A stretch of 64,000 nt of DNA from Myxosarcina sp. GA_180221_E-2-1-MAG-40_15 (GCA_020692205.1 JAIMKV010000001.1:108259-172258); one strand, 5' to 3'; counted from the first letter of the stretch, positions 35,701-44,564 are shown. A program made the numbers and translations. Notes: generated by a model not told the origin, from the letters alone.

Positions 35701-37161
35701 CTACCTAACGGCGCTTTGATACACTTTTTCATTAGCCTTAATCGATTTAAAAAAGTCTACGACTGGATGAGGATAATGCACGCCAATTCTCACTCCATAA
35801 CGCTTTTGCTCGTCTTGAGTTAGTTTCCACGGTTCTCGAACTTGATCTCCAGGAAGCGAGGCCAATTCTGGTAGCCAGTGTTTAACATACTCTCCTTGAG
35901 GATCGTAATCTTTAGTTTGCTTGGCAATATTAAAATAACGGAAGCCTCGCGCATCGTTACCTACCCCGGCGGTGTAATTCCAGTTACCCCAATTGCTGCA
36001 TACATCGTAATCAAGCAACAGCGACTCAAACCATTCTGCACCCATTTGCCAGTTGATGCCCAGGTTTTTAGTCAGAAAGCTAGCTACGTTTTGCCTACCC
36101 CGATTTGACATAAAGCCTGTGGCGGCAATTTCGCGCATATTGGCATCAATCAAAGGGTAGCCCGTTTTGCCTTCTCGCCAAAGATCGAAGCGTTGCCAAT
36201 CTTCTTGCCAAGGAATTTCTATACCCTGCATCCCCTCAAGTTTAAATACGCGATCGCCGTGTTTGGCGACAATAAAACGGAAAAAATCGCGCCAGATTAG
36301 TTCAAAAATTAACCAGTAAGTAGAATCATTTTTAACCCTTTCTGCCTCGTACTCAATTACCTGATCGTTAATATAACGTGGTGAAATACATCCCATAGCC
36401 AACCAAGCCGAAAACTTAGAGGAATAGTTTGCCCCCAGCATGCCATTACGGGTTTGTTTATAATCCCTGAGACAGTCTTGTTGCCAGAAATAGTTTTGTA
36501 GTCGTCTAATGGCTTCAGTTTCACCACCTTTAAATTTCAAGACTCCTCGCTGCTCAAATTCGGGAGTAGATAAACCAAAATCAGCTAAGGTGGGAATTGT
36601 TCCTGGCTCGATTTCAGGTAGTGGAGGCAACTGCTGCGGGGCAGCGATCGCGGCGGAAATTGCTGATTTTTGCTCAACCTGCTTGCGGAAATTGGTATAT
36701 AGTTCTGGTGTTTGAGCAATCTTAAAAGGTAAATCTTCAGGGAAATATAGAGTTGCTTGCCAATAGGTATTAACCTGAATATTTTGCGCCGACAGAGCGT
36801 TTTTAAGCTTTTGTTCAACTCGGGTTTCTTCGGAAGTAACTTCTTTGCTGTAGCAAACTCGGTCAACCTTGAGCTGTTCGGCAATCGCAGATATGATCTT
36901 TTCAGGTAAACCGCGACGCACCACTAAATTACTCCCTAATTTCTGTAGTGATGAGCGTAAATCGGCGACGCTTTCGAGCAAAAACTGTGCGCGATAATTA
37001 CCTGTTTTAGGAAAGCCAAAAGAAGTCTTGTCAAAAGTGCGATCATCAAAACAATAAACAGGAATAATTTCTGCTGCTTGCTGCACCGCCTCATTTAATG
37101 CCAGATGATCGTGTATTCTTAAGTCGTTGCGATACCAAATTAAAATCCGCTGTTTTGCCAT
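35701..37161 (-). CDS. cry: Cryptochrome DASH (photolyase/cryptochrome family)
   Basis: A 486-residue flavoprotein, the usual DASH length. The N-terminal photolyase domain starts QRILIWYRNDLRIHDHLALN, followed by PVYCFDDRTFDKTSFGFPKT. The FAD-binding C-terminal domain has YSSKFSAWLAMGCISPRYIN, TGYPLIDANMREIAATGFMS, NRGRQNVASFLTKNLGINWQ and the DASH-type WNWNYTAGVGNDARGFRYFN. Members bind FAD and a pterin, absorb blue/UV-A light, and repair cyclobutane dimers in single-stranded DNA or sense light. In Synechocystis the homologue affects gene expression and PSII repair. The adjacent gene encodes a GAF-PAS kinase, but there is no sign of a shared operon. Confidence 0.96.
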   Translation of the reverse strand: MAKQRILIWYRNDLRIHDHLALNEAVQQAAEIIPVYCFDDRTFDKTSFGFPKTGNYRAQFLLESVADLRSSLQKLGSNLVVRRGLPEKIISAIAEQLKVDRVCYSKEVTSEETRVEQKLKNALSAQNIQVNTYWQATLYFPEDLPFKIAQTPELYTNFRKQVEQKSAISAAIAAPQQLPPLPEIEPGTIPTLADFGLSTPEFEQRGVLKFKGGETEAIRRLQNYFWQQDCLRDYKQTRNGMLGANYSSKFSAWLAMGCISPRYINDQVIEYEAERVKNDSTYWLIFELIWRDFFRFIVAKHGDRVFKLEGMQGIEIPWQEDWQRFDLWREGKTGYPLIDANMREIAATGFMSNRGRQNVASFLTKNLGINWQMGAEWFESLLLDYDVCSNWGNWNYTAGVGNDARGFRYFNIAKQTKDYDPQGEYVKHWLPELASLPGDQVREPWKLTQDEQKRYGVRIGVHYPHPVVDFFKSIKANEKVYQSAVR

Positions 37162-37632
37162 CTTGTCTGGATGAAATTTAAAGCTTTTAGCTTTTAGCTC
37201 TTAGTTTAAGTTATCTGTTAGTATCGCTAGTTGGCAATTAACGCTCTTAATATTGAGTGGTATTACGAACAGGCTATTTACCCTACGGTTAGATAAATAT
37301 ATTTTAAGCCTAAATTAGCCAAGATTCAGACCAAGATTATTTAATCCGATTTAAACCCAAAGCGATCGCTCTTGATAAGCAACATCGAGATAAAAACCTA
37401 AATAAATTAATCATCAAGATGTATAGCTTTTGACTTTTGACTTTTAACTTTTGACTTTTGACTTTTGACTTCTTGATGCAGTCGCTCATGGGGGAAACCC
37501 CCAAGACCGCGCTGCATCGCTTTTGACTTTTGACTTTTAACTTCACCTAATATAGACATAAATAACCCAAGTTTGACGCTTTTAATCTAAAATAGCTAAT
37601 CCTTACTTCTCCTCACTTAGAATAATTGACTA
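37162..37632. repeat. Repeat-rich interval with heptamer arrays (37184-37204, 37427-37474, 37520-37543)
   Basis: CTTTTAG/CTCTTAG units occupy 37184-37204. CTTTTGA/CTTTTAA units occupy 37427-37468 (six in a row) and resume at 37520-37543, interrupted by a hairpin element. The spacing is 7 bp throughout. A 70-codon minus-strand frame across this region is only the translated repeat. No gene is supported. Confidence 0.8.
37475..37518. repeat. 44-bp hairpin element nested in the heptamer array
   Basis: Outer arms GATGCAG (37475-37481) and CTGCATC (37512-37518) flank an inner perfect hairpin TGGGGG-AAA-CCCCCA (37489-37503). Heptamer units continue on both sides, so the element appears inserted into the array. 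Similar TGGGGGAAACCCCCA hairpins are common interspersed repeats in cyanobacteria (from memory). Confidence 0.7.
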
Positions 37633-38241
37633 ATGGATGCTAGACAATATGCCCCAGCTACTCAACGCAACCGCGAGCCAATTTTGGCAATACTATCAGA
37701 AGTGCTGCTTACAAGAAGTAATGTTTTAGAAATCGCTAGTGGTACAGGAGAACACGCAGTTTACTTTGCCTCAAAATTAGCATCATGCCATTGGATTCCC
37801 TCCGATGCTAATCCTGCCGCTCAAGCCAGCATAGTCGCTTGGAAGAATGCCCAGCAGCTACAAAATTTAGATTTTCCCTTGCCGATTGACGTAACTCAAG
37901 CTAGTTGGCAACAACAGGTAGCAGAGCGAAACATTAAGGCGATTGTTAATATCAACATGATTCATATATCGCCCTGGCTAGCGTGCCTAGGTCTAATGGA
38001 GGGTGCAGGACAAATTTTACCTCCAGGTGGCATTCTTTATCTTTATGGTCCATATAAACGCAATGGGGAACATACTGCGCCGAGCAATGATAGTTTTGAT
38101 CGCTCATTACGCGATCGCAATTCTCTATGGGGTGTTAGAGACTTAGAAGCAGTTACCGAAGCAGCAGCAGCACAAAATCTGAGACTAGAGCAAGTTGTTG
38201 AGATGCCTGCCAACAATTTATCCGTTATTTTTAGTCGCTGA
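37633..38241 (+). CDS. DUF938 family class I SAM-dependent methyltransferase
   Basis: The 202-residue product begins MDARQYAPATQRNREPILAI, the DUF938 start, followed by the SAM loop VLEIASGTGEHAVYFASKLA and the acidic strand end WIPSDANPAAQASI. Later blocks IVNINMIHISPWLACLGLME and YLYGPYKRNGEHTAPSNDSF are also typical. The family is a predicted methylase with no established substrate. It ends 29 bp before the receiver-protein gene, same strand, so the two may be co-transcribed. Confidence 0.92.
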   Translation: MDARQYAPATQRNREPILAILSEVLLTRSNVLEIASGTGEHAVYFASKLASCHWIPSDANPAAQASIVAWKNAQQLQNLDFPLPIDVTQASWQQQVAERNIKAIVNINMIHISPWLACLGLMEGAGQILPPGGILYLYGPYKRNGEHTAPSNDSFDRSLRDRNSLWGVRDLEAVTEAAAAQNLRLEQVVEMPANNLSVIFSR

Positions 38242-38270
38242 ATTACTCGCTTGTAGACTAGACAAATTTT

Positions 38271-39011
38271 ATGATGATCAAAATTTTGCTTGCAGACGAT
38301 CAATGCCTAATCTTAGAAGGCATCAAGACAATTTTACAACACGAACCCGAAATAGAGATCGTGGGGACAGCTCAAGATGGACAAAGCGCGATCGCTCAGG
38401 TGAAAAAATTACGACCGGACATTGTGTTGCTCGATATTGAAATGCCTAAAATGAACGGCATTACCGCCACTAAGCACATCTGTAAATATATGCCAGGTAC
38501 TAGGGTAATTGTGCTGACAAGTCACAAAAACCAAACTTATCTTGCTCAAGCATTACAGGCTGGCGCATCAGGCTATTTATTCAAAGACAGTCTGATTGAA
38601 GATCTCAAACAGGCAATTCACTCTCTGGGTACGGATTATTCTGGTATCGAAACCAAGTTATTGACTCAAACCCTGAATAAAATTCAGCCAGCTAAAATTA
38701 TCAGATATCAGAAAAAAGTGACCTATGTTCAAAAATATCGGCAAAATATTTACATTCCTACTCCCAAACACCAAAGTAAGCTGAGTTCATCGCTCAACAG
38801 CTCAAACACTATTCCTGGTACTGGTATGACCAAAGCCAGTTTGGCTCCAATATTTGAAGCCTCGACTGACGAAAGGCTGACAGATTGGACGACACAACCT
38901 AAGTTAGATACAGATACTTCAGCCAAACTGCAGCTAAAAAATTATGGGAAAAGAATTGCTTGGCTACTAATCGCGATCGCCAGCCTCCTGCTATCGATAA
39001 TCATTTTTTAA
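38271..39011 (+). CDS. NarL-type receiver protein lacking HTH, with C-terminal membrane anchor
   Basis: A 246-residue protein. Residues 1-120 are a complete receiver (ILLADDQCLILEGIKTILQH; phosphoacceptor D in DIVLLDIEMPKMNG; switch T/S and K in VLTSHKNQ and YLFKDS). The usual LuxR-type DNA-binding domain is absent. Instead residues 130-220 form a polar, proline/serine-rich linker (PTPKHQSKLSSSLNSSNTIP), and the last 20 residues are a transmembrane helix (IAWLLIAIASLLLSIIIF). It should be tail-anchored with the receiver in the cytosol. ATG 38271 and 38274 are both possible starts. It has no kinase neighbour. Confidence 0.88.
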   Translation: MMIKILLADDQCLILEGIKTILQHEPEIEIVGTAQDGQSAIAQVKKLRPDIVLLDIEMPKMNGITATKHICKYMPGTRVIVLTSHKNQTYLAQALQAGASGYLFKDSLIEDLKQAIHSLGTDYSGIETKLLTQTLNKIQPAKIIRYQKKVTYVQKYRQNIYIPTPKHQSKLSSSLNSSNTIPGTGMTKASLAPIFEASTDERLTDWTTQPKLDTDTSAKLQLKNYGKRIAWLLIAIASLLLSIIIF

Positions 39012-39030
39012 AAGCGGAGCGATCGGTGAG

Positions 39031-39813
39031 TCAGCGCAAAGGCCACCAGGATACTTTATCGCGAGTCGCTCCATAAACTACCTTTAGTTCTTCAGCATTG
39101 ATTACTGTTACCAAATCATTTTGGGCTTTATGGGGTTTTAATAGTCCTACCTTAGTCATCCCTTTAAGCACTTGTTCCACGGTACGATGGTTTAACTGAC
39201 AAGCCTTGGCAATGACTTCTGTCGGTAAATCAAAGACAAATCCATCATCCTGTGGTTGATTACCTAATTCTCTTTCTTGGTAGATCAAAGCTCTCAATAA
39301 TGCGGCCACGGCTTGCGGCGGATAGGTACTACAGTTGAGCAAATGATATTGAAATTTTTCCTGTAGTTCAAACATCAATCCATAGCGTTGGCGAAATATC
39401 TCAGATTCTTGATGAATTGAGCGAATAGTTTCTACGGGAATTTTAATTACATCTGCCGTTTTATACGCCTCGACTAAGCTAGGAAAAGCACGAGAAAAAT
39501 TGCCATAGCTAAAGGCTAAATTTTGCATCCCAAAACAACTGTTGGCATAGGTAATCGCAATAATCCGATCTAAGGGAGTAGTGCGAACGACAATCGGCCC
39601 GCCGTTGGTTACCACATAGAGATGTTCCAAAGCAGTATTGGGACGAAAGGCGGTGTAAATTGGGCGATTAGAATAAAGTTTTTCAGTAACCAGTTGCTGG
39701 GGGCTTAGATATTTGGCGATTAAGGCGGGATCTAAATCTTTAAATAAAAAATTGTGATGAATTAAATTTTCGACTGACTCCAACTTTTTAGCTTTTTTAC
39801 TAGTTTTCCTCAT
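39031..39813 (-). CDS. Crp/Fnr-family transcriptional regulator
   Basis: This 260-residue protein has an N-terminal cyclic-nucleotide-binding-like domain (about 30-135; TAFRPNTALEHLYVVTNGGP, FGMQNLAFSYGNFSRAFP), a dimer helix, and a C-terminal winged helix (about 195-240; LPTEVIAKACQLNHRTVEQV, then LKGMTKVGLLKPH). The canonical cAMP-contact residues are not evident, so the effector may differ. It is divergent from an SLC13 permease gene across a 169-bp gap, an arrangement that suggests it controls that transporter. Confidence 0.85.
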   Translation of the reverse strand: MRKTSKKAKKLESVENLIHHNFLFKDLDPALIAKYLSPQQLVTEKLYSNRPIYTAFRPNTALEHLYVVTNGGPIVVRTTPLDRIIAITYANSCFGMQNLAFSYGNFSRAFPSLVEAYKTADVIKIPVETIRSIHQESEIFRQRYGLMFELQEKFQYHLLNCSTYPPQAVAALLRALIYQERELGNQPQDDGFVFDLPTEVIAKACQLNHRTVEQVLKGMTKVGLLKPHKAQNDLVTVINAEELKVVYGATRDKVSWWPLR

Positions 39814-39982
39814 AGTTAATTATTATGCGCATAGCAAGAGTTTTGTACAACTTCAGCACAATTTTTGTCTTGGTTAAGTTTCAATCTAAATCGATTCTAG
39901 ATTAAATTACAAAACATCTAAAAATTTACGTGATAAACTTTGACTTATTTGACCTAAATTTACCATTATTGAAGGATGTTCG

Positions 39983-41890
39983 ATGGAAGCAAGACGATTA
40001 TCTCGCAGAATTTTCGCTCAGAAGACTGGCAGGTACTGGCTGATATGGGGATTTTTGGGCTTTACTATCTCAATAGCGATCGCGGTTTGCTCCTACGTAG
40101 CCACTTCTGCTAGTTTTGCTCTTAGTTGGCAAGCCTGGACTACTATTGCTGTGACTGTGGGAGTTTTCCTGCTTAACGCCCTGACTACTTTATCGGCTGA
40201 AGTAGTATTTTTAGGTGGCACGGCAATATTGCTAATTAGTGGGATCTTAACCGAAGAAGATGCCCTAGCAGGATTTAGTAATCCAGGGATGATCACCGTA
40301 GCGGTACTTTATCTGGTAGTTACTGGTTTATCCCAAACAGGGGGCTTAACCTGGATTTCTCAGCGAGTCTTGGGACTTCCTCAAGGGCAAAATGCTGCTT
40401 TACTGCGCTTAATGACTCCTGTGATGGGCATGAGTGCTTTTCTCAATAACACTCCTGTGGTGGCAATGTTTATTCCCGTGGTTAGTGATTGGTCACGCAA
40501 ATTAAGGATCAGTCCTTCCAAACTAATGATTCCCTTGAGCTATGCGGCAATCTTTGGGGGAATCTGTACACTAATTGGCACTAGCACTAATCTGGTAGTT
40601 AATGGTCTGCTAATTTCTGCCACAGATTTGCCAGGATTAAGGCTATTCGATATCACCGTAGTCGGTTTGCCCTGTGCGATCGCAGGAATGACATATTTAT
40701 TTATCGCCCATCGTTGGCTTTTGCCTAGTCGTAAGCCCGTCATCAGCGAAAGCGACGATGTTCGGCAATATACTCTAGAAATGATGGTTCCAGTAGCTAG
40801 TCCTCTAACTGGCAAAAGTATTGAGCAGGCGGGTTTAAGAAATCTGCCTGGACTGTATGTTGTCGAGGTTATTCGCAACCAACTAATTATTCCTGCGGTT
40901 AGCCCTAAAGAAATTTTACACGATGGCGATCGCCTTGTATTTATCGGCATGATTGACTCAATTGTCGATCTTCATCGTTTTAGAGGACTTCAGCCAGCTA
41001 CCGATGAAGTATTTAAACTAAATATACCCCGCTCAGAACGTTGTTTAATTGAAGCGGTAGTATCCAATACCTGTCCGATGGTGGGTAAGACGATTCGTGA
41101 AGGCAAATTTCGGACTCAATACAAGGCGGTAGTATTAGCGGTGGCTCGTAACGGGGAACGTTTGCCAGGAAAAATTGGTAGCATTCGGCTCAAGCCTGGA
41201 GATACTTTATTACTAGAGGCCAACCCCAGTTTCTTGTCTCGACAGCGCATTTCTAACGATTTCTATTTAGTCAACGGCATTCCTGATTCTGAGCCTTTAC
41301 GCCATGAGAAAGCTCCTTTGGCAATGATCATTCTCGGAGTCATGGTTTTACTAGCCTCTTTGGGAGTGATGAGTATGCTCAACGCAGCAATTTTAGCCTC
41401 GGTGGCAATGTTATTAACAGGCTGTTGCTCTTCAGTTCGAGCCTTTCGTAATATCGAGTGGTCAGTATTGCTAGTTATTGGCGCAGCTTTAAGCATTGGC
41501 AAAGCTTTAGAAACTACGGGAGCGGCAGGAGCGATCGCTGGTAGCTTAGTTCAATTTTCAGGTGATAATCCCTGGCTGGCCTTGGCGATAATTTACGGCG
41601 TGACTAACTTACTGACTGAAGTAATCACTAATAACGCCGCCGCCGCCTTAATTTTTCCCATTGCTTTAGCTATTTCCCAAAATTTAGCAGTTAGCTTCAT
41701 GCCTTTTGCGATCGCGATTATGATTAGCGCCTCGGCTAGCTTTTCCACTCCCATTGGCTATCAGACTAACTTAATGGTATATGGACCTGGAGGTTATAAG
41801 TTTACTGACTTTATGCGCGTCGGGATTCCACTTAATTGCTTATTTTGGCTGATTACGGTGACTCTAACACCTTTGTTTTATCCATTTTGA
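39983..41890 (+). CDS. SLC13/DASS-family anion permease with two RCK_C domains
   Basis: A 635-residue inner-membrane protein; GAAGGA lies seven bases before the ATG. About five helices precede a cytosolic region of two RCK_C domains (about 265-330 and 350-420; MMVPVASPLTGKSIEQAGLR; GKIGSIRLKPGDTLLLEANP), then another set of helices. The paired S-N-N-T-P-x-V and T-N-x-x-x motifs of the DASS family are visible as MSAFLNNTPVVAMFIPVVSD and TLIGTSTNLVVNGL near residues 150-205, and TEVITNNAAAALIFPIALAI near 555. Members carry sulfate, phosphate, or dicarboxylates with Na+. The Crp-like regulator sits divergently beside it. Confidence 0.94.
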   Translation: MEARRLSRRIFAQKTGRYWLIWGFLGFTISIAIAVCSYVATSASFALSWQAWTTIAVTVGVFLLNALTTLSAEVVFLGGTAILLISGILTEEDALAGFSNPGMITVAVLYLVVTGLSQTGGLTWISQRVLGLPQGQNAALLRLMTPVMGMSAFLNNTPVVAMFIPVVSDWSRKLRISPSKLMIPLSYAAIFGGICTLIGTSTNLVVNGLLISATDLPGLRLFDITVVGLPCAIAGMTYLFIAHRWLLPSRKPVISESDDVRQYTLEMMVPVASPLTGKSIEQAGLRNLPGLYVVEVIRNQLIIPAVSPKEILHDGDRLVFIGMIDSIVDLHRFRGLQPATDEVFKLNIPRSERCLIEAVVSNTCPMVGKTIREGKFRTQYKAVVLAVARNGERLPGKIGSIRLKPGDTLLLEANPSFLSRQRISNDFYLVNGIPDSEPLRHEKAPLAMIILGVMVLLASLGVMSMLNAAILASVAMLLTGCCSSVRAFRNIEWSVLLVIGAALSIGKALETTGAAGAIAGSLVQFSGDNPWLALAIIYGVTNLLTEVITNNAAAALIFPIALAISQNLAVSFMPFAIAIMISASASFSTPIGYQTNLMVYGPGGYKFTDFMRVGIPLNCLFWLITVTLTPLFYPF

Positions 41891-41935
41891 ACCTAAGACG
41901 GTTAAAGAGCCAATTTGGCAAGTTGAGTGAGCCTA

Positions 41936-42736
41936 TTAAAGCGATTCTAATTGAGCATAAGTTACGATCCGATTGAGCTTGGGTTTACCAAAACGCGACC
42001 AGGCATTGCCCCCACGCAAAAATAGTTCCATCCAAGTAACTCTTTGACCGTCTTTTCTTTGCCAGCCAGAACTACCAGGAGCAAAAGCTAAAGTTCCTTC
42101 TGGTACTCGAAAACTACCGTCCGAATAAATAGCATCGCTGACTACATCACCCACGCGCACTGCAACCTTGCTCGACAAGGGTAGATTAACGCTACTTGCT
42201 GGGATGGTTGTTTTAAGATTGCCGTAACCGTCAATCCAGGCTACGCGATCTGTAGGCAAATCGGGAATTTGCGCGGGTGCAATTTCATCCCCTAATAAAC
42301 TATAGTCCCCATTGGCGATCGCAGCTGCTGCACTAGGAAAAACATCACGAGAGCGAAATTGAGAACCGCCTCTAGATACTTCAATCGTATTAATTTGTAG
42401 TGCTTCTGACTTGATAAACGACAGAGTATAGCCAGCTAAGACTCCGACTAGCTCAACGCCATTGTAAAGTTTTACGTAAGTCAACCCCTCTCCTTCATTA
42501 TCAGGTCGAGCTTCGAGATTATCTTGTCGAGGAGCGCAATTGTGAAAGATGAGGCGTTCGGGCGCACCAGGATTAAGACCAAGTTGAGCTAGCCAAAATC
42601 CCGTTGCTAGGGTACTAAAAGGAGGAACGCTGAGACAAGAAATTTGTGCTGTCGGCAGTTTCTGATTTAAGCGTTGGCTAACTTCAGCAAATGCTGGGTC
42701 GCCAATACCGTAATCGGCAATAAGATTGATCAACAT
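41936..42736 (-). CDS. SAM hydroxide adenosyltransferase (DUF62)
   Basis: Start set at the ATG at 42736 (MLINLIADYGIGDPAFAEVS); a TTG at 42757 would add seven residues. The 266-residue protein shows the DUF62 pattern of DYGIGDPAFA near the N-terminus, FWLAQLGLNPGAPERLIFHN, and DRVAWIDGYGNLKTTIPASS, with the D-x-x-G-N that positions the SAM ribose. Family members use water on S-adenosylmethionine to give adenosine and methionine; fluorinase and chlorinase relatives use halides. The usual hydroxide-type triad cannot be confirmed by reading. It is convergent with the SLC13 gene. Confidence 0.85.
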   Translation of the reverse strand: MLINLIADYGIGDPAFAEVSQRLNQKLPTAQISCLSVPPFSTLATGFWLAQLGLNPGAPERLIFHNCAPRQDNLEARPDNEGEGLTYVKLYNGVELVGVLAGYTLSFIKSEALQINTIEVSRGGSQFRSRDVFPSAAAAIANGDYSLLGDEIAPAQIPDLPTDRVAWIDGYGNLKTTIPASSVNLPLSSKVAVRVGDVVSDAIYSDGSFRVPEGTLAFAPGSSGWQRKDGQRVTWMELFLRGGNAWSRFGKPKLNRIVTYAQLESL

Positions 42737-42890
42737 CGATAGTTTGAGATTTATCAAGACGGTTTTCTGTTTAATCGTATTCTTTTTAAATCAAAATTGC
42801 GTGTCATGCACTTTACATACTGGTCAATCGATGAGCAATTAAGCGAGTATCCAAGTGCAAGCTGATTTTTCAGTAGATCTTGAGTACCAA

Positions 42891-42998
42891 TTACTTCTTC
42901 CAAGGTAGTTTAGTCCCCATTTCTGTGACTGCGGAGAAAAACAGATAGGCAATTAATATGCTGACACCTGCTAAAAAAGGGAGCAAATCATTTTCCAT
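42891..42998 (-). CDS. Candidate 35-residue single-pass membrane protein
   Basis: An ATG at 42998 opens a 35-codon frame ending in TAA: MENDLLPFLAGVSILIAYLF then FSAVTEMGTKLPWKK. A polar acidic start, one 17-residue hydrophobic helix and a basic end match the layout of small photosynthetic or NDH subunits, but I do not match it to any of them. No Shine-Dalgarno sequence is seen. It lies alone in a 439-bp gap between two divergent genes. The remainder of that gap (42758-42890 and 42999-43196) holds only a heptamer repeat. Confidence 0.4.
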   Translation of the reverse strand: MENDLLPFLAGVSILIAYLFFSAVTEMGTKLPWKK

Positions 42999-43082
42999 GA
43001 TTAGATTGAAGTTAAAAATTATTTTAAACTTAGTCTATTCTAGATTTATACACGCCAATATTGATTGTTTTGCTCAAATTAA

Positions 43083-43106
43083 AGCTAAGAGCTAAAAGCT
43101 AAAAGC
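43083..43106. repeat. Heptamer repeat (AGCTAAA)
   Basis: AGCTAAG, AGCTAAA, AGCTAAA, then AGC: a 7-bp tandem array, the complement of the CTTTTAG array at 37184-37204. Confidence 0.75.
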
Positions 43107-43196
43107 CAGTTAAAATAATTACGTTTTCTATAAAAATAACCATCCTGTCAAAACACAAAGCTAGCCTAGTATATATAGCTACCGAGATAATGGCAC

Positions 43197-44564
43197 ATGG
43201 CGATCGCAACTATCAATCCTGCAACAGGTGAAACTCTCAAAACTTTTACTCCTCTAACTGATGTTGAAATAGAAGACAAGCTGGCATTGGCACAAGCAAC
43301 CTTCGATCAATATCGTCACACTACTTTTGCTCAACGAAGTCAGTGGTTAAACCAAGCGGCAACTATCTTAGAAAAAGATACTCTCAAGTTTGCCCAAATT
43401 ATGACGACGGAAATGGGCAAGACGCTACAAAGTGCGATCGCTGAAGTGGAAAAATGCGCTAAAGTCTGTCGTTTTTATGCTGAAAAAGCTCCCGAATTTT
43501 TGACCGATGTGCCGATTGATAGCGATGCCAGTCAAAGCTATATAGCTTATCAGCCTTTGGGAACAATTTTAGCGGTGATGCCCTGGAACTTTCCTTTTTG
43601 GCAGGTATTTCGTTTTGCTGCACCTGCTTTGATGGCGGGTAACGTGAGCATCCTCAAACACGCTTCTAATGTGCCTCAATGTGCTTTGGCGATCGAATCA
43701 ATTTTTTCTCAAGCTGGTTTTCCAGTTGGAGCATTTCAAACTCTCTTAATTGGTGCAGATCAAGTTAAATCCCTCATTGAAGATGAACGCGTCAAGGCAG
43801 CAACCTTAACTGGAAGCGAACCTGCGGGAGCAGCTCTAGCATCCGCTGCAGGACAACAGATTAAGAAGGTAGTCTTAGAACTTGGGGGTAGCGATCCGTT
43901 TATTGTCTTGGAAAGTGCCGATCTCGAAGCAGCAGTAGCTACGGCAGTTAAAGCCAGAATGCTCAATAACGGACAGTCTTGTATTGCAGCCAAGCGTTTT
44001 ATTGTTGCCGAAAGTGTTGCCGATCGCTTTCAAGAGCTTATGCTAGCTCAGTTTCAAGCTTTGATTATCGGCGATCCCATGCAAGAAGATACCGATCTTG
44101 GCCCTTTAGCTACGGTTAGCATTCGCTCAGAATTAGCTCAGCAGGTCAAAAAAGCAGTTGAACAAGGGGCAAAAATCTTAACTGGGGGAGAACCAATTAC
44201 AGACCGTTCTGGTAACTACTATCCACCAACGATTTTAACCGACATTCCCAGCGACTCCCCGATTGCTCAGGAAGAGTTTTTTGGTCCAGTTGCTTTGTTG
44301 TTTCGAGTTGCCGATCTCGAAGCGGCGATCGCTTTGGCAAACGATATTCCCTTCGGTTTGGGTGCTAGTGCTTGGACTAATAATGCTGAAGAAAGCCAGC
44401 GTTTAGCTGCCGAAATCGAGGCAGGAGCTGTCTTTATCAACGGTATGGTCAAATCCGATCCTCGTTTACCCTTTGGCGGAATCAAGCGATCAGGTTATGG
44501 CAGAGAATTAAGCAGTCAGGGTATTCACGAATTCGTAAATATTAAGACCGTTTGGATTAAGTAA
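43197..44564 (+). CDS. gabD: Succinate-semialdehyde dehydrogenase (NAD(P)+)
   Basis: This 455-residue aldehyde dehydrogenase has the cofactor-binding region (MPWNFPFWQVFRFAAPALMA), the glutamate motif (VVLELGGSDPFIVLE) and the catalytic cysteine in MLNNGQSCIAAKRFIVAE. The C-terminus (IKRSGYGRELSSQGIHEFVN) fits the short SSADH type. In cyanobacteria SSADH and 2-oxoglutarate decarboxylase bypass the missing 2-oxoglutarate dehydrogenase to complete the TCA cycle. The partner is not in the window. The gene starts within a HIP1 site (ATGGCGATCGCA) and stands alone. Confidence 0.93.
   Translation: MAIATINPATGETLKTFTPLTDVEIEDKLALAQATFDQYRHTTFAQRSQWLNQAATILEKDTLKFAQIMTTEMGKTLQSAIAEVEKCAKVCRFYAEKAPEFLTDVPIDSDASQSYIAYQPLGTILAVMPWNFPFWQVFRFAAPALMAGNVSILKHASNVPQCALAIESIFSQAGFPVGAFQTLLIGADQVKSLIEDERVKAATLTGSEPAGAALASAAGQQIKKVVLELGGSDPFIVLESADLEAAVATAVKARMLNNGQSCIAAKRFIVAESVADRFQELMLAQFQALIIGDPMQEDTDLGPLATVSIRSELAQQVKKAVEQGAKILTGGEPITDRSGNYYPPTILTDIPSDSPIAQEEFFGPVALLFRVADLEAAIALANDIPFGLGASAWTNNAEESQRLAAEIEAGAVFINGMVKSDPRLPFGGIKRSGYGRELSSQGIHEFVNIKTVWIK

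Noticed and set aside
37337..37546. Minus-strand open frame of 69 codons
   Set aside because: It is the translation of heptamer repeats and the nested hairpin (repeated KVKSQK-type text), not a gene.
40540..40950. 136-codon minus-strand frame inside the SLC13 gene
   Set aside because: Shadow of a long, well-supported membrane transporter frame.
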